From NCBI RefSeq assembly GCF_000236905.1, contig NC_016521.1, positions 248,001 to 312,000 of the forward strand: a DNA stretch of 64,000 nucleotides, in the 5' to 3' direction. The notes beneath the pieces were generated by a model, which was given only the letters and a program-made list of their open reading frames with translations, had not been told where the DNA came from and searched no databases. The position numbers and the translations under genes are program-made. This DNA comes from Tetrapisispora phaffii CBS 4417. Lineage: Eukaryota; Ascomycota; Saccharomycetes; Saccharomycetales; Saccharomycetaceae. Below are positions 51,414 through 61,331 of this stretch, in pieces (position 1 is the first letter of the stretch; every line of letters starts with the position of its first letter).

Positions 51414-52787
51414 TTAAAGACAATTTGGATGTTAAGGATGAATGTATGTGTTTCTGTGGGTTGGTATGAATGGATTGATGCAGTATATTTTTTATAATTA
51501 GATATGTTTTTTATCTTTATTTTATTTCTAACTAGAATTGAAAGAAATGTAGATTAAAGGTAAATTTCAATATAAATACTCAAAATTATTGACTGAATAG
51601 CATATATATGTTTACTTTATTATATCTATTTGCCTTCATAATACCTGTTCCTTATCTTTTTCCACTATGCTAATATTTTGAGTTGGGCAAAGTGATATTT
51701 TATTAGCCTGTTGTTGTTACAATAGTCAGGTATTATAATTAAGCACTTCGAAAACTGAGAAATATATAATAACAGCTTTCATTTTTGGACACACGAGTTT
51801 TCCGAAAGGCTACGTTACATAATGGTACCGCCGATATAATCTGGAATCGAGTTCGATGTATCTTGTCCAGTTAGGCAGTTCCCAGTTCGAGCGATTGTTT
51901 ACAGAACGAAGAACCCTTCGAGTTCCAAGATCTGAATCTTGAATTATTTTCGTGTTCGTTAGAAAGCGTTTCTGCGCAAGTATAATGCATTCTTTCCGTT
52001 TCAATTTTTTGAAAATGTTGAAATTCATGCTTTAAAATTAAATTCCAGTTTACGCGTTTTTATTGTAGATGACATGAAGAGAAGACCTATATAATACAGT
52101 AACGCTGTTGAATTCAGTTTAATGTTGTACCAAATGGTGTGCTTGCCATAAGCCCAGTCCTTAGCGAAGTTGGTTATTCATAGTTATACATGCTATATAT
52201 CTATACGTACCTCACAATAGGGTACACCGATTGGCAATTCTTTGTTGGATCAATAAAATTCTCGAAACTTCTCATGCATTTTTAATCAATTGACTATTGC
52301 AGATTTGTTTGGCCTATGTTATCAACTGTTCTTATTTCCTCATCAGAAGCTATCTATAGAAGATCGTCTTAACGACAATATATGTAACTATATATATTTA
52401 TACGTTTTATTCATGTATATTGGAGGTCTATCGTTGTCCCTTAGAAATTAAAATCGAAAGCATGTCGCGTCAAAGGAAATGACAGTATTTTACCGTAAAT
52501 GGCACGAAATCGGAATAACAAAACATCGTTTTAACTATAAATGAGGAATATTTCATTATATGTTAATATACTGAATATAAAGAACGTTCATACTAATATT
52601 GAATTATTAACAATTGGATTAGAGTATATAAAATAACTATTGGGTGTTTTTTTGAGGATAGATGATTCAATGATAAAGTTTGGTGAAAATCTACCATGTT
52701 TGTTTTCAATGAATCTTACGCTTAAGAAACGTGGTCATTGTTTATCTTGTTTTGTTTGTTTTTTCATTAACGACTATCAACTTTACT
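51414..52787. other. Long intergenic region upstream of the Bem1-like gene
   Basis: About 1.37 kb without a firm gene, apart from a doubtful 72-codon frame (51810-52028, listed separately). Its length fits a locus where genes have been lost. Confidence 0.45.
51810..52028 (-). CDS. Doubtful small protein, 72 residues
   Basis: A 72-codon frame with a basic, hydrophobic N-terminus that could be a mitochondrial presequence (FKKLKRKECIILAQKRFLTN). The C-terminus has two Trp and several Arg/Tyr (NWELPNWTRYIELDSRLYRR). The composition is less AT-driven than in random frames of this region. I recognise no family and no neighbour argument supports it, so it may be chance. Confidence 0.22.
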   Translation of the reverse strand: MNFNIFKKLKRKECIILAQKRFLTNTKIIQDSDLGTRRVLRSVNNRSNWELPNWTRYIELDSRLYRRYHYVT

Positions 52788-53876
52788 TTAAATGTTTTTC
52801 ATTTGCTTTGGTTTCGATGTCAACACTCCCGAGTCTTCAAGTCTTTTCCTTACGAATTCGTAAACAGTGAAAGTCACTGCTTGACCAGGTGCGACTCTCA
52901 TTACTCTTGGAGTGATACCTTTATATAATGCGGCGACACCTTCTTCCTTTACTAATTGAACGCCAATATCGTAAATTTTTTTCCAGCTTGAAGTTTTAAT
53001 CTTGGAAACACTTTTATCTTTTTGTAATCTTGTCTTAATTGTGTCCAATGGTGCGTTTGAGAATGGTCCAATAGCACCAGATACCAGGCCAATACTAGAA
53101 GTTTGCCAAGATGGCAAAACCTCTGTGTTTTGTTTTTTTGTCAAGTACTCTTTCAACTTGGAATAAACTGTGAAATTAGCACCTTGATTCGTTGCTTGTC
53201 TTGCTGCTGTCAAAGAGACGCCTCTGTACAATGTGCCGGCACCTTCTTCTTTCACAATTGTATATGCAGCATGGATAGCATTCTTGTACCTAGGAGCCGC
53301 ATTTGTTGCTGCTGTTGTCGTTGCAGCTGATGTTGCTGCGCCTGCTGTTGCAGTTGTTGCTGCTGAAGTCTGTACAATTCCTTCACTGGTGGCAGCTAAT
53401 GTCACAGGACTCGCAACAGTCTGTGCCATTTGTTTGACCGGAGCAGCTAGATGTTGCGCTTGCAATCTGATTTTGACTACCTCCATTGGATTCACCACTA
53501 TAACTGCTTCTGTGATCCCTGCTCCCACACCTGCAATAAAAGTATTACCTGTTGAGAGTTTACCAGTTGATTTATCAGTCAATAGGCTTCTATATTGCTC
53601 GTATGAAGAAAATCTAATTGCCATTTTTGGAATGATGCCTATTACCACCGCACCAAGCCCTTTATACAGCGCAATAAAGCCCTCATTTCTATATATATTT
53701 GAACCAGTTTTCAGGAAGCCAGGATTCTTGATATTTCCCAATGATATTTTTTTATGAATCTGCATTCTAACTTTTATTGTATCCAATGGATGACAACATA
53801 GAGCCTCGAATAAACCGGCAGTACCACCAGCAACCAAATTGATTGCTGGAGAAGATACATTTTTCTTTTGTGACAT
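52788..53876 (-). CDS. SFC1: Mitochondrial succinate/fumarate carrier Sfc1 (Acr1)
   Basis: A 362-residue mitochondrial carrier family protein. Sfc1 exchanges cytosolic succinate for matrix fumarate and is needed for growth on ethanol or acetate. The three carrier signatures are PLDTIKVRMQ, PMEVVKIRLQ and PLDTIKTRLQ, each with the expected following glycine-rich half. The opening SSPAINLVAGGTAGLFEALC matches Sfc1. It is 40 residues longer than the S. cerevisiae protein (322) because of an Ala/Thr-rich insertion at about residues 158-198, placed in the matrix loop of the second repeat. IME1 and BUD4 follow as in YJR095W-YJR092W. Confidence 0.94.
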   Translation of the reverse strand: MSQKKNVSSPAINLVAGGTAGLFEALCCHPLDTIKVRMQIHKKISLGNIKNPGFLKTGSNIYRNEGFIALYKGLGAVVIGIIPKMAIRFSSYEQYRSLLTDKSTGKLSTGNTFIAGVGAGITEAVIVVNPMEVVKIRLQAQHLAAPVKQMAQTVASPVTLAATSEGIVQTSAATTATAGAATSAATTTAATNAAPRYKNAIHAAYTIVKEEGAGTLYRGVSLTAARQATNQGANFTVYSKLKEYLTKKQNTEVLPSWQTSSIGLVSGAIGPFSNAPLDTIKTRLQKDKSVSKIKTSSWKKIYDIGVQLVKEEGVAALYKGITPRVMRVAPGQAVTFTVYEFVRKRLEDSGVLTSKPKQMKNI

Positions 53877-54012
53877 TTGTGATTAGTTGTGATTGATATT
53901 GTGTTATATTGTATTGTTGTTATATTGTAAATGTATATTAAAATAATAGAGCAATCTATGAGTGGAGAACACCAAGATGAGAAATGATAAAAAATAAAAC
54001 AAGTGGTATATT

Positions 54013-54020
<8 letters not shown>

Positions 54021-54067
<47 letters not shown>
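54021..54067. repeat. (TG)n microsatellite, about 23 units, in the SFC1 promoter
   Basis: An uninterrupted TG tract of about 47 bases, 145-190 bp upstream of the SFC1 start. Its length is likely polymorphic. Confidence 0.95.
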
Positions 54068-54069
<2 letters not shown>

Positions 54070-54326
54070 TAGTTAAAGCGTAATGAATTGTAGTCATGCT
54101 AAGATGTCTCAATTTTAAATAATGGATAAATGGAGCCTCTATAATCATTACCAATTCATTTCGAACCCATCTGTAATTGTAATTTGTAATGATCTCCGTC
54201 TCCAATTAGTAATAGAGAGCCATTTGATGATTTTGTCTGTTGTTTGTAGGCAACGTTGGATAATCCGGATAAAATGAAGGTTTTTTTCCCAATAGAAGGG
54301 TTTTTGTTTTTATTTCGATTAGAGTT

Positions 54327-54337
54327 CCTTTCATCCG
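54327..54337 (+). promoter_or_regulatory. CSRE-like site (Cat8/Sip4) upstream of SFC1
   Basis: CCTTTCATCCG differs at one position from the carbon-source-responsive element CCATTCATCCG. S. cerevisiae SFC1/ACR1 is known to be controlled by such an element. It lies about 450 bp upstream of the start; one mismatch makes the call tentative. Confidence 0.4.
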
Positions 54338-54464
54338 ATAAGAGTGACCATAAGCACTAAGAGGAATCGCCACACAACAGGGACACAGGGGACAGGGGAA
54401 ACAGGAAGGCCGCCATCACAATTAGGGAAAACCACAATAACGGCTTTTGTCACAATCGTATATA

Positions 54465-54498
54465 TATATGGCTATATATATATGTATGTAGCCATATA
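54465..54498. repeat. Inverted repeat, 10-bp arms
   Basis: TATATGGCTA (54465-54474) and TAGCCATATA (54489-54498) are exact reverse complements around a 14-base AT-rich spacer. Confidence 0.7.
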
Positions 54499-55045
54499 GC
54501 TAGACAAGTGTACGATCGTGATTGGTATTCGATTCCAATTGTGACAGGAGATGGTGGGAAAGATAGCCGCCCTCCCCTAATTCACAACGCACCCGGCCTT
54601 ATGTACACATTGGTCATGCATGTGGGACAACTTCTATACGGTTCTCCGCAATTCAATCGCACCCGCTTCGTCATTACTCCACTTTCTACATTCTTTCTCC
54701 GTCTTTTTCTTTTTGAGAACTTAAAAAATATATATATATGATGTCATGTATGATAACCAATGGCAAATAAATAGGTTTTTGTGTCATTATTGATTTTAAC
54801 TTAAAACGGTTAAAACTTAAAAATGTAAAGATATATAAATCAGGGATATCTCTGTTGATAAATATTAACTTTTAATTTTAATGTTGTATTGGTAGTGTAT
54901 TGATTGATTAATTGACTTTCTTGTCTCCTTAAAAATTGAGTTCTGCATAATAATAAGTTATGTTTATTGGAAGATCTGCTAATTTTATTATCACACATAT
55001 ATACATATATATAGAAACAAATTGTTTATTTATCTAATAACTCAA

Positions 55046-55085
55046 TTTCTTTCTATATGCGCATATGTGTGCATATAGAAAGAAA
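55046..55085. repeat. Perfect 15-bp inverted repeat upstream of IME1
   Basis: Left arm TTTCTTTCTATATGC (55046-55060) and right arm GCATATAGAAAGAAA (55071-55085) are exact reverse complements with a 10-base spacer. It ends 246 bp before the IME1 ATG. If inside the 5' leader it would form a stable hairpin. Confidence 0.85.
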
Positions 55086-55162
55086 GGTTGGACTTTATAT
55101 ATATAGTCATCGTTTTACATCTGATTGTTTTTGGTAGTTCACCTTTAGTGTGATTAATCATA

Positions 55163-55166
<4 letters not shown>

Positions 55167-55205
<39 letters not shown>

Positions 55206-55215
55206 ATTATTATTT
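55167..55215. repeat. TA and TTA microsatellites upstream of IME1
   Basis: A run of TA dinucleotides (about 55170-55200) followed by TTA/ATT trinucleotides, 120-165 bp upstream of IME1. Boundaries are approximate. Confidence 0.85.
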
Positions 55216-55331
55216 TGTGTGAATAGCGTTAATTAGCCCATTATCTATATTACATACATATATGTGTATGCGTATGTCTGTACAGGTATAATTACAACAT
55301 ATACTGTTACAACAAAGAGATTAGCCAAACA

Positions 55332-55997
55332 ATGAAACCTCCAGGGAGTGCAATCATTAGAAAATATTTAAATATAGATAAATTAGAAGATTCGTTGTCC
55401 CTATTAGGTTGTAGTAAGGAAATTAGTAGAGGAGGTAGTTCGCATCTCGAATTAGATATAAGTTTTGATCAAAATGATGAAAGTTTTGATGTTTATTTGG
55501 ATCTGTTCGATAATGATTTTTCAATAAGTAGTGATTTCGATACTTCAGGAATAATTGATACTAATAATCACAAGAAGGACAACAATGACAATAATGACAG
55601 TAATAATAAAAATAGGACAAAAAAAAGAAATTACTACGACCTGATTAATTCATCGTACATTACAGGGAATAACACTAACCTTCTCTACAACAATAAATCA
55701 GTTACATGTGAATTTCATTCAGAGAACAGTTCAGCACCAAGTTATCTAAAGTTATCTGCAATTGAAAATGAAAATCCATTAACTATTAATAATGAAAAAG
55801 TATTACCAAAGAGGAACAGAAAAAAAAAGAAAACTGATAAAGTCGATTTACAATTCGTAAAATTGATTACTGAAAAATTGAATAGGTATGATTCAAGAAA
55901 TTTAATAATGAATAACAAATATAATGATGATTTAGATTATTTTGATAAAGTACGGTTTCAAGAAATTTTATACAAATTCAGTAAAACTTATTTTTAA
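55332..55997 (+). CDS. IME1: Meiosis master regulator Ime1 (short, diverged)
   Basis: A 221-residue Asn/Asp-rich protein. The diagnostic part is the C-terminus DKVRFQEILYKFSKTYF, almost identical to the end of S. cerevisiae Ime1, where this region binds Rim11 and Ume6. The middle (KKRNYYDLINSSYI; acidic DVYLDLFDNDFSISSDFD) could serve as an activation region. Ime1 starts meiosis by turning Ume6 from repressor to activator on IME2 and early genes. S. cerevisiae Ime1 has 360 residues, so this form is much shorter. Position between SFC1 (YJR095W) and BUD4 (YJR092W) confirms it; FIP1 (YJR093C) is missing between IME1 and BUD4. The intact frame and long promoter argue for function. Confidence 0.9.
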   Translation: MKPPGSAIIRKYLNIDKLEDSLSLLGCSKEISRGGSSHLELDISFDQNDESFDVYLDLFDNDFSISSDFDTSGIIDTNNHKKDNNDNNDSNNKNRTKKRNYYDLINSSYITGNNTNLLYNNKSVTCEFHSENSSAPSYLKLSAIENENPLTINNEKVLPKRNRKKKKTDKVDLQFVKLITEKLNRYDSRNLIMNNKYNDDLDYFDKVRFQEILYKFSKTYF

Positions 55998-56247
55998 AGA
56001 GTTTCAAAAATATAATAATTCGAATTTGACACTTTAAGTGATTATTTTGGTTTTATAATACACTAGATTTTGCATAGAATGGCTCAACTTTCAACATACA
56101 CATAGATAGATATTTATTTTTGCATACATTTATTTTACAATACAAATTAGCAATTTTCATTTTTATTATTGATTCAACTATATAAATATAGCTAGATACT
56201 ATATGCATATTTGTTATAAATTGTCCTAATTTTTTTTAGTAATGAAT

Positions 56248-59200
56248 TCATTTTTGTTCATAGTTTTTTTGATAATACTTCTTCACCCAAGGTTGATGGC
56301 AAATATTTAATTCAATTGCCCTTTGGAACTTCATAAACCAGTCGTCTTTATCAACTGAAGATGTATCGGTATTCAAATTAATAACTTCATCATCATTGAA
56401 CACAATTTGAATTGAGCCACTGAATAAAATTTGATCTGTGAAATTCCTCTTAATATTTGCTTCATCACCTTTATCATGTTGACCATTCCCGTTCGTAACG
56501 CTTTCGTTGCCATTTAAAATCGATTTCACATTTAATAGATTGATAGTGACCACGGGTTGCATCGAAGCAACATGATACCCTATTAACGAACTACCGCGTA
56601 ATTTAAAGTATCTCCTTGTTAAAACATTCGCAACATCTCCACCTTCTTGTAATAAGTAACCTTCTTTTGTAATTAATTGTTGCTCTTGGTATTTAGAAAC
56701 GATTTTGTTGCATTTCTCAAGTGAAGTTGGGAATTTTTCTAAATTATCAACCCTTTCAAGATAACAGATATCAAGACTGATTTTACCTACTTTGTAAGCT
56801 GGTAATCTCGTTGCATTAGCTGAAGAATTGTGAGCCTTTGAAGCTTTCTTACTCCATTCGTTAATTAGATCAAATGAAAGAATGTGCCTGCTAAATTTCA
56901 CTTTTTCTAATAATTCTTCATCTATTTTAATTTCAGCTTTACCATAGGAGCCATCGGTAGCAACTAAGGAGTCCCATTCATCGTGTACCTTTGTAGGTCT
57001 TTGAATATACTTCTTCTCATACGTATATGATTTCTTACCAAATAGACTCTTCTTATTGACAGGAACTTTTTGAGTAACCTCAGCAATCTCGAATTCAGGC
57101 TTTTTGTATTTCAATTTCAATGTTAGAATGATATTCGTACCTAATTGTTTAACGATGCTTTCGAAGTTCTCACTTAATTGCATCTTACCAGTTACTGACA
57201 TTTCTTGCCACTTAGTCTTAATGACATTTATACCATTGTCAAATTCAATACAATATGTTGCTTGATGATGTTTAATACCTGGTAAGTTAAGAACAGAAAT
57301 ATCTTTCAGTGTAATGTAAGCACTCCCTAAATCACTTAGTTGTGCTTTCTGCTGGACAGCTTCCTTTGGATGTCTACCTGGAGAGTTATCAACAAGTTCT
57401 ATGTCTTTTGGCTTTTCCAATTGAAGTGGCTCTTGAATTTTCTCATTGTCTTGCTCAACATGCTTCAATTTTTCAGTTAAAATATGCAAGTCAGGTTTAT
57501 TTTGAACTTCATTAAAACTTTGAAACTTACCAGTTTTTATAACTTTAAAAGGACTGCCGATATGCATAGAGGTCAGAATATCGTTGGAATTGGTAGGCTT
57601 GCCTGATGCTGCTTTTAATTCGGCCACAGAAACAGTTCTAGCTTCCAATATATGGTTTATCTCATCCTCGTCGATACTTAACGTTTCAGTCTGTTCACCG
57701 CTTACATCAACATCAATACCAAATGTGTTTATTCCATGGTTAACGTGAATATTATTTTCAAGAGCTCTTTTAACTGTTTTTTCGGTTGTAACTTGGCTAA
57801 CAACTCTATTAGAAGCAGTAGATAGTATTTTTGATAACATCTCACTTGATAGCGATTTATGATCATGAGAAATTTGACTCTTTATATCATATTCGCTTTC
57901 CCAGAGTCCGTATTTATTATTACTCGTTTTATTCATTTCATAAACATCTAGCAGCGATGACTGATATACAGAGTTGGAGTCTGAATTGTTAGAGTCGTCA
58001 CCGTCATTAATCTTTTCATCTAATATAGCAGGCAAAAAATCAAAACTGTTTCCTAATACCATGTAGGTGTCATTAATTTTATTAGGAGTGATAGATTCTT
58101 CGAATATCAAATGTTCGCTATTATTAGTAGTATATTCATTAACGAAAGCTCCAGGCAATAAATTATCATAATGTAAGACATCGTTAGCTGTTTCATTAGC
58201 AGTTTTAAATGTTTCAACATCACTGTATGACAAAGCTCTAGAATGAGATGTGTCATAACTTTTTCTATTTTGTTTCATTTTATTTTGAAGGACTCTTGAA
58301 TTACTAACTTTTCTCCTAACCGGATCTAATGAACCAGATAAATTAGCGATAAACATCTCCTCTTCCAACTTGAAACTGCTTTGTCTGCTTTCTGGATTAT
58401 AAATTCTGCTTCTACTAACAAGACGTGGTTTATATTTGAAGGTAGAACTTGATTGACGTGAGGCGGCTGAACTTTGGACACTGCTACCAGATGATGGGGT
58501 TCTTGAAGAAAACTGTGAGTTTGCGTCAGTTGCAGGAGATGGTTTCACTTTCAAAGTGTCTTCTTGTAGATGCCATATTGACAGATAATCGTTTGAACTT
58601 ATGACATTGTCCATATCTACAGAAGTATTTGACGTTTCAAATAAGTCTGTAAACGTATCTTCTACAAACATCTTTTCTATCTTTGGTAATTCTGGTAATT
58701 TTGAAATTATATTTTCATGACTTTCCTCATTATATGAGATATTTGGATTGCTTTCATTACTAGTCTTTGTTGAAGAAGGCTTACCTTCATCAATAGTTAT
58801 CTCAGGTTCATCAACTAAATTAGAAGTTTCAGCGGCAATACCGTAATTGTTTAGCATTCTTGTTTCCTTGATAGTTGGTTTTTCACTTTCTACTGAGCCT
58901 CTAATCTCCTCATCTTTAGTCAACGTAGAGGTCCTGGCAATAGATGCCGTAGAAGTTGATTTTTCCTTAAGTATAAATTCACTCTCACTTGAGTTAATAT
59001 CAGCGTTAACATCAGACATATTTGAGTCCAGTATTTCTTCATCAGTACCTTGTTTTAAACCAGGTTTGCTCTCAATTGGGTTAATATTGCTTTCAATATC
59101 GGTAAGTTTTCCCTCAATGGCAGTACCATAATCAATCGAAGTTTGATTGTTATCAATATTAGACTCAAGTTCATGGTCAGATACAGATTTCTGACTTATC

Positions 59201-60387
59201 AAATCTGCTTTATTTTCTGCTTTTAACACACCATTATCTTTCTCTAAAATAATAGAAGAATTCTGTTCAGTGACATCATTAATTCGAGGAACTGCTTCTG
59301 AGTCTTGCATTTCTCTGGTTTCAATTTTGTTGCTCTCAGAAGGTAATTCTAAATTTTCGTCCATACTTTCAGGTTCATTTATAGAATCCTCCTGTTCCGA
59401 TAAATTTTCTAATTCTTCATCTTGTATATTGAGACTCTTGTCTAAGTTCATATCTTTTAGTTCTAATTCATCTTTTGGAATAGTAGCGATATCTAAATCA
59501 CCGATAGATTCGCTTGACAAAGAAGAAGCATCTTGAATCCCTTTTATAGAACTTACTTCTTGAACTTCTGTTTCTTTTGTGTGTGCTTCCATTATTGGTT
59601 CGAAATCAGCTGCAGCCTCCGTAATGTCTTTATCTAATTCGCTTTTCTCATTTTCAGACTCATTATCTATTTGTTCAGTTCTTATATTATTATTTCCCAC
59701 ATTTGAATTATCTTCGTGACCTTTTGAATTTAGTTCGGCTGAGAAAACTTGATTATTGACTCTTTGATCTTTATCATATGTTTTGTTTTCATCATTGTAA
59801 ATTTGACTTAATGAACCAGCCACCAAACTGATTTGATCATTTTCTATTGTGGTATTCAATTGTGAAATTTCGCTATCATCTAATGAGGTGTCTATCAGAA
59901 CCTTATTTACCTCTTCATTTAGGGTTGCATTTGCATTATCTTTTTTTGAAGCGAATTGGTTGATATCTACTGTGTTTATAAAAGGCAATTTACTACTATT
60001 ATCAACAGACATATCGATCAAAAGCTCTTCGGAACTTTCATCATTATTTTGGATTTCTAATTCTTCTATTTCATCTTCGAACGATATACTTTTTCTCTTA
60101 TTATTTGTATATACTAAAACCATTGGTTTCTTACTTTCGAATGTCGAAGTTTTATCGTCTCCATCGTTGACATCTATTAATACATTTTTGATATTTGAGA
60201 GTGTATTATGTTTTACAAGCATGTCCATAGTATCATCACCAATTTCATTCAGTGGCATTGAAAATTCGTGCATGTTTAATTCATTATTAACAGTACTAAA
60301 AGATAATTCATCGATTGTATTTTCCATTTCATTGTCGATTTCCTTCAATAAGGAATCCATAGCATCAGTGACATCATTGGCATCCAT
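56248..60387 (-). CDS. BUD4: Anillin-like bud-site selection protein Bud4
   Basis: A 1379-residue protein close to Bud4 (1447). Bud4 marks the axial bud site with Bud3 at the septin ring and stabilises septins. The first two thirds are acidic, Ser/Asn-rich and probably disordered. The C-terminal third has an anillin-homology/C2-like region (about 1040-1225; ITLKDISVLNLPGIKHHQAT, ILTLKLKYKKPEFEIAEVTQ) and a PH domain near 1245-1370 (LQEGGDVANVLTRRYFKLRG, DKDDWFMKFQRAIELNICHQ). The end PWVKKYYQ matches the family. Divergent from JSN1 (YJR091C), as expected. Confidence 0.94.
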   Translation of the reverse strand: MDANDVTDAMDSLLKEIDNEMENTIDELSFSTVNNELNMHEFSMPLNEIGDDTMDMLVKHNTLSNIKNVLIDVNDGDDKTSTFESKKPMVLVYTNNKRKSISFEDEIEELEIQNNDESSEELLIDMSVDNSSKLPFINTVDINQFASKKDNANATLNEEVNKVLIDTSLDDSEISQLNTTIENDQISLVAGSLSQIYNDENKTYDKDQRVNNQVFSAELNSKGHEDNSNVGNNNIRTEQIDNESENEKSELDKDITEAAADFEPIMEAHTKETEVQEVSSIKGIQDASSLSSESIGDLDIATIPKDELELKDMNLDKSLNIQDEELENLSEQEDSINEPESMDENLELPSESNKIETREMQDSEAVPRINDVTEQNSSIILEKDNGVLKAENKADLISQKSVSDHELESNIDNNQTSIDYGTAIEGKLTDIESNINPIESKPGLKQGTDEEILDSNMSDVNADINSSESEFILKEKSTSTASIARTSTLTKDEEIRGSVESEKPTIKETRMLNNYGIAAETSNLVDEPEITIDEGKPSSTKTSNESNPNISYNEESHENIISKLPELPKIEKMFVEDTFTDLFETSNTSVDMDNVISSNDYLSIWHLQEDTLKVKPSPATDANSQFSSRTPSSGSSVQSSAASRQSSSTFKYKPRLVSRSRIYNPESRQSSFKLEEEMFIANLSGSLDPVRRKVSNSRVLQNKMKQNRKSYDTSHSRALSYSDVETFKTANETANDVLHYDNLLPGAFVNEYTTNNSEHLIFEESITPNKINDTYMVLGNSFDFLPAILDEKINDGDDSNNSDSNSVYQSSLLDVYEMNKTSNNKYGLWESEYDIKSQISHDHKSLSSEMLSKILSTASNRVVSQVTTEKTVKRALENNIHVNHGINTFGIDVDVSGEQTETLSIDEDEINHILEARTVSVAELKAASGKPTNSNDILTSMHIGSPFKVIKTGKFQSFNEVQNKPDLHILTEKLKHVEQDNEKIQEPLQLEKPKDIELVDNSPGRHPKEAVQQKAQLSDLGSAYITLKDISVLNLPGIKHHQATYCIEFDNGINVIKTKWQEMSVTGKMQLSENFESIVKQLGTNIILTLKLKYKKPEFEIAEVTQKVPVNKKSLFGKKSYTYEKKYIQRPTKVHDEWDSLVATDGSYGKAEIKIDEELLEKVKFSRHILSFDLINEWSKKASKAHNSSANATRLPAYKVGKISLDICYLERVDNLEKFPTSLEKCNKIVSKYQEQQLITKEGYLLQEGGDVANVLTRRYFKLRGSSLIGYHVASMQPVVTINLLNVKSILNGNESVTNGNGQHDKGDEANIKRNFTDQILFSGSIQIVFNDDEVINLNTDTSSVDKDDWFMKFQRAIELNICHQPWVKKYYQKNYEQK

Positions 60388-61331
60388 AGTGGTTAATTGT
60401 ATTGTGTGTCTATGAGTGTCGTGCTTTACCTAACCTATTTGAGTTCCTGTTATATCTTGTATCCCAGGAAATCAATGCTTTAATATTAGATTAAAAATTA
60501 AAATAAATGTATATAAATTGGAAAAACCTGACATACCTTCCATTGAGTTTCAAGAAACTGTCATGTTTCGAAAACCAGCTCATGCTTAAAGAATTGTTTA
60601 TAAAGATATTATTTGTTGTTGTATCTATTGATGGCATATTTTTCAGATCTCGATCACTAACTGTTTATGAACTTCCTAATTGGGATATCGTGTCTCGAAA
60701 GGCTGTTTTTCTTTTTTTTTTGGAAAAATGTAAAACCAAGTCACGTGGTCACTAAATTGTTTTGCATCACGTGATAATGATTTTATTGATTATCACGTGA
60801 TTATAATTTGTCTGTTTTTTTTCAACTTTTTTCATTTTTTTGTCAATTGTATATAAAGAACAAGAACAAAGGACCTTTAAATAAGATGAATTGATCAAAA
60901 GATATAGGGGCAAAATACCTGTTTACATTTTTTATGATTAGGTAAATGTATTTTCAGCTATTTGTTTTTATACTTATATAGATATTGATCTATCACCTAG
61001 ATTGAAGTAATAAATTAAAGACCTTAAAACCAGTTTTGATATATTCCGACTGTTAAAGATAGAAATAATTGAGATCATTTTTTACAATATTGAATTATAT
61101 TTAACCTTTAGATTAGGATATACATCTGTTTGATCTATTTTTATCGTTATTAATTTGCATACGATTCGCTTGGATGAAAAGTTTCTTTTAATGAAAGAAT
61201 ATACATATTATACATAATAACATACATCGGAATTGAGCAACTAAGATCGTTTTTTTCATTAGAAGAGTATAAAATATATACACATAAACAAAAAGAAACA
61301 AAATAATATAACTTTAGAAAAGGATTAGAAT
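60388..61331. other. Divergent promoter region BUD4/JSN1
   Basis: About 940 bp. Three evenly spaced CACGTG sites lie near 60742-60799 (listed separately). Poly-T tracts and T-rich DNA follow. A short open frame at 60507-60755 is not convincing. Confidence 0.5.
60742..60801. promoter_or_regulatory. Three CACGTG sites at exact 26-bp spacing
   Basis: CACGTG starts at 60742, 60768 and 60794, each 26 bp apart. The second and third sit in an inverted repeat with 13-bp arms: ATCACGTGATAAT (60766-60778) and ATTATCACGTGAT (60789-60801). The core is bound by Cbf1, Pho4 and related bHLH factors. No CDEIII-like CCGAA element follows, so it is not a standard centromere. Confidence 0.6.

Larger units (their letters stand above)
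53877..55331. other. Long divergent promoter region SFC1/IME1
   Basis: About 1.45 kb. It contains a TG microsatellite, a CSRE-like site, AGGGG-containing G-rich sequence near 54385, several inverted repeats and a TA microsatellite (listed separately). IME1 is known for a very long, highly regulated promoter, which fits. The open frame at 54508-54741 has no recognisable content. Confidence 0.55.

Noticed and set aside
51814..51900. tRNA-like segments (GTTCGA) near 51.8 kb
   Set aside because: No acceptor stem or anticodon arm could be paired around them.
60742..60870. Possible centromere (CACGTG as CDEI followed by AT-rich DNA)
   Set aside because: There is no CDEIII-like element with CCGAA at the expected distance, and three CACGTG sites fit a promoter better.
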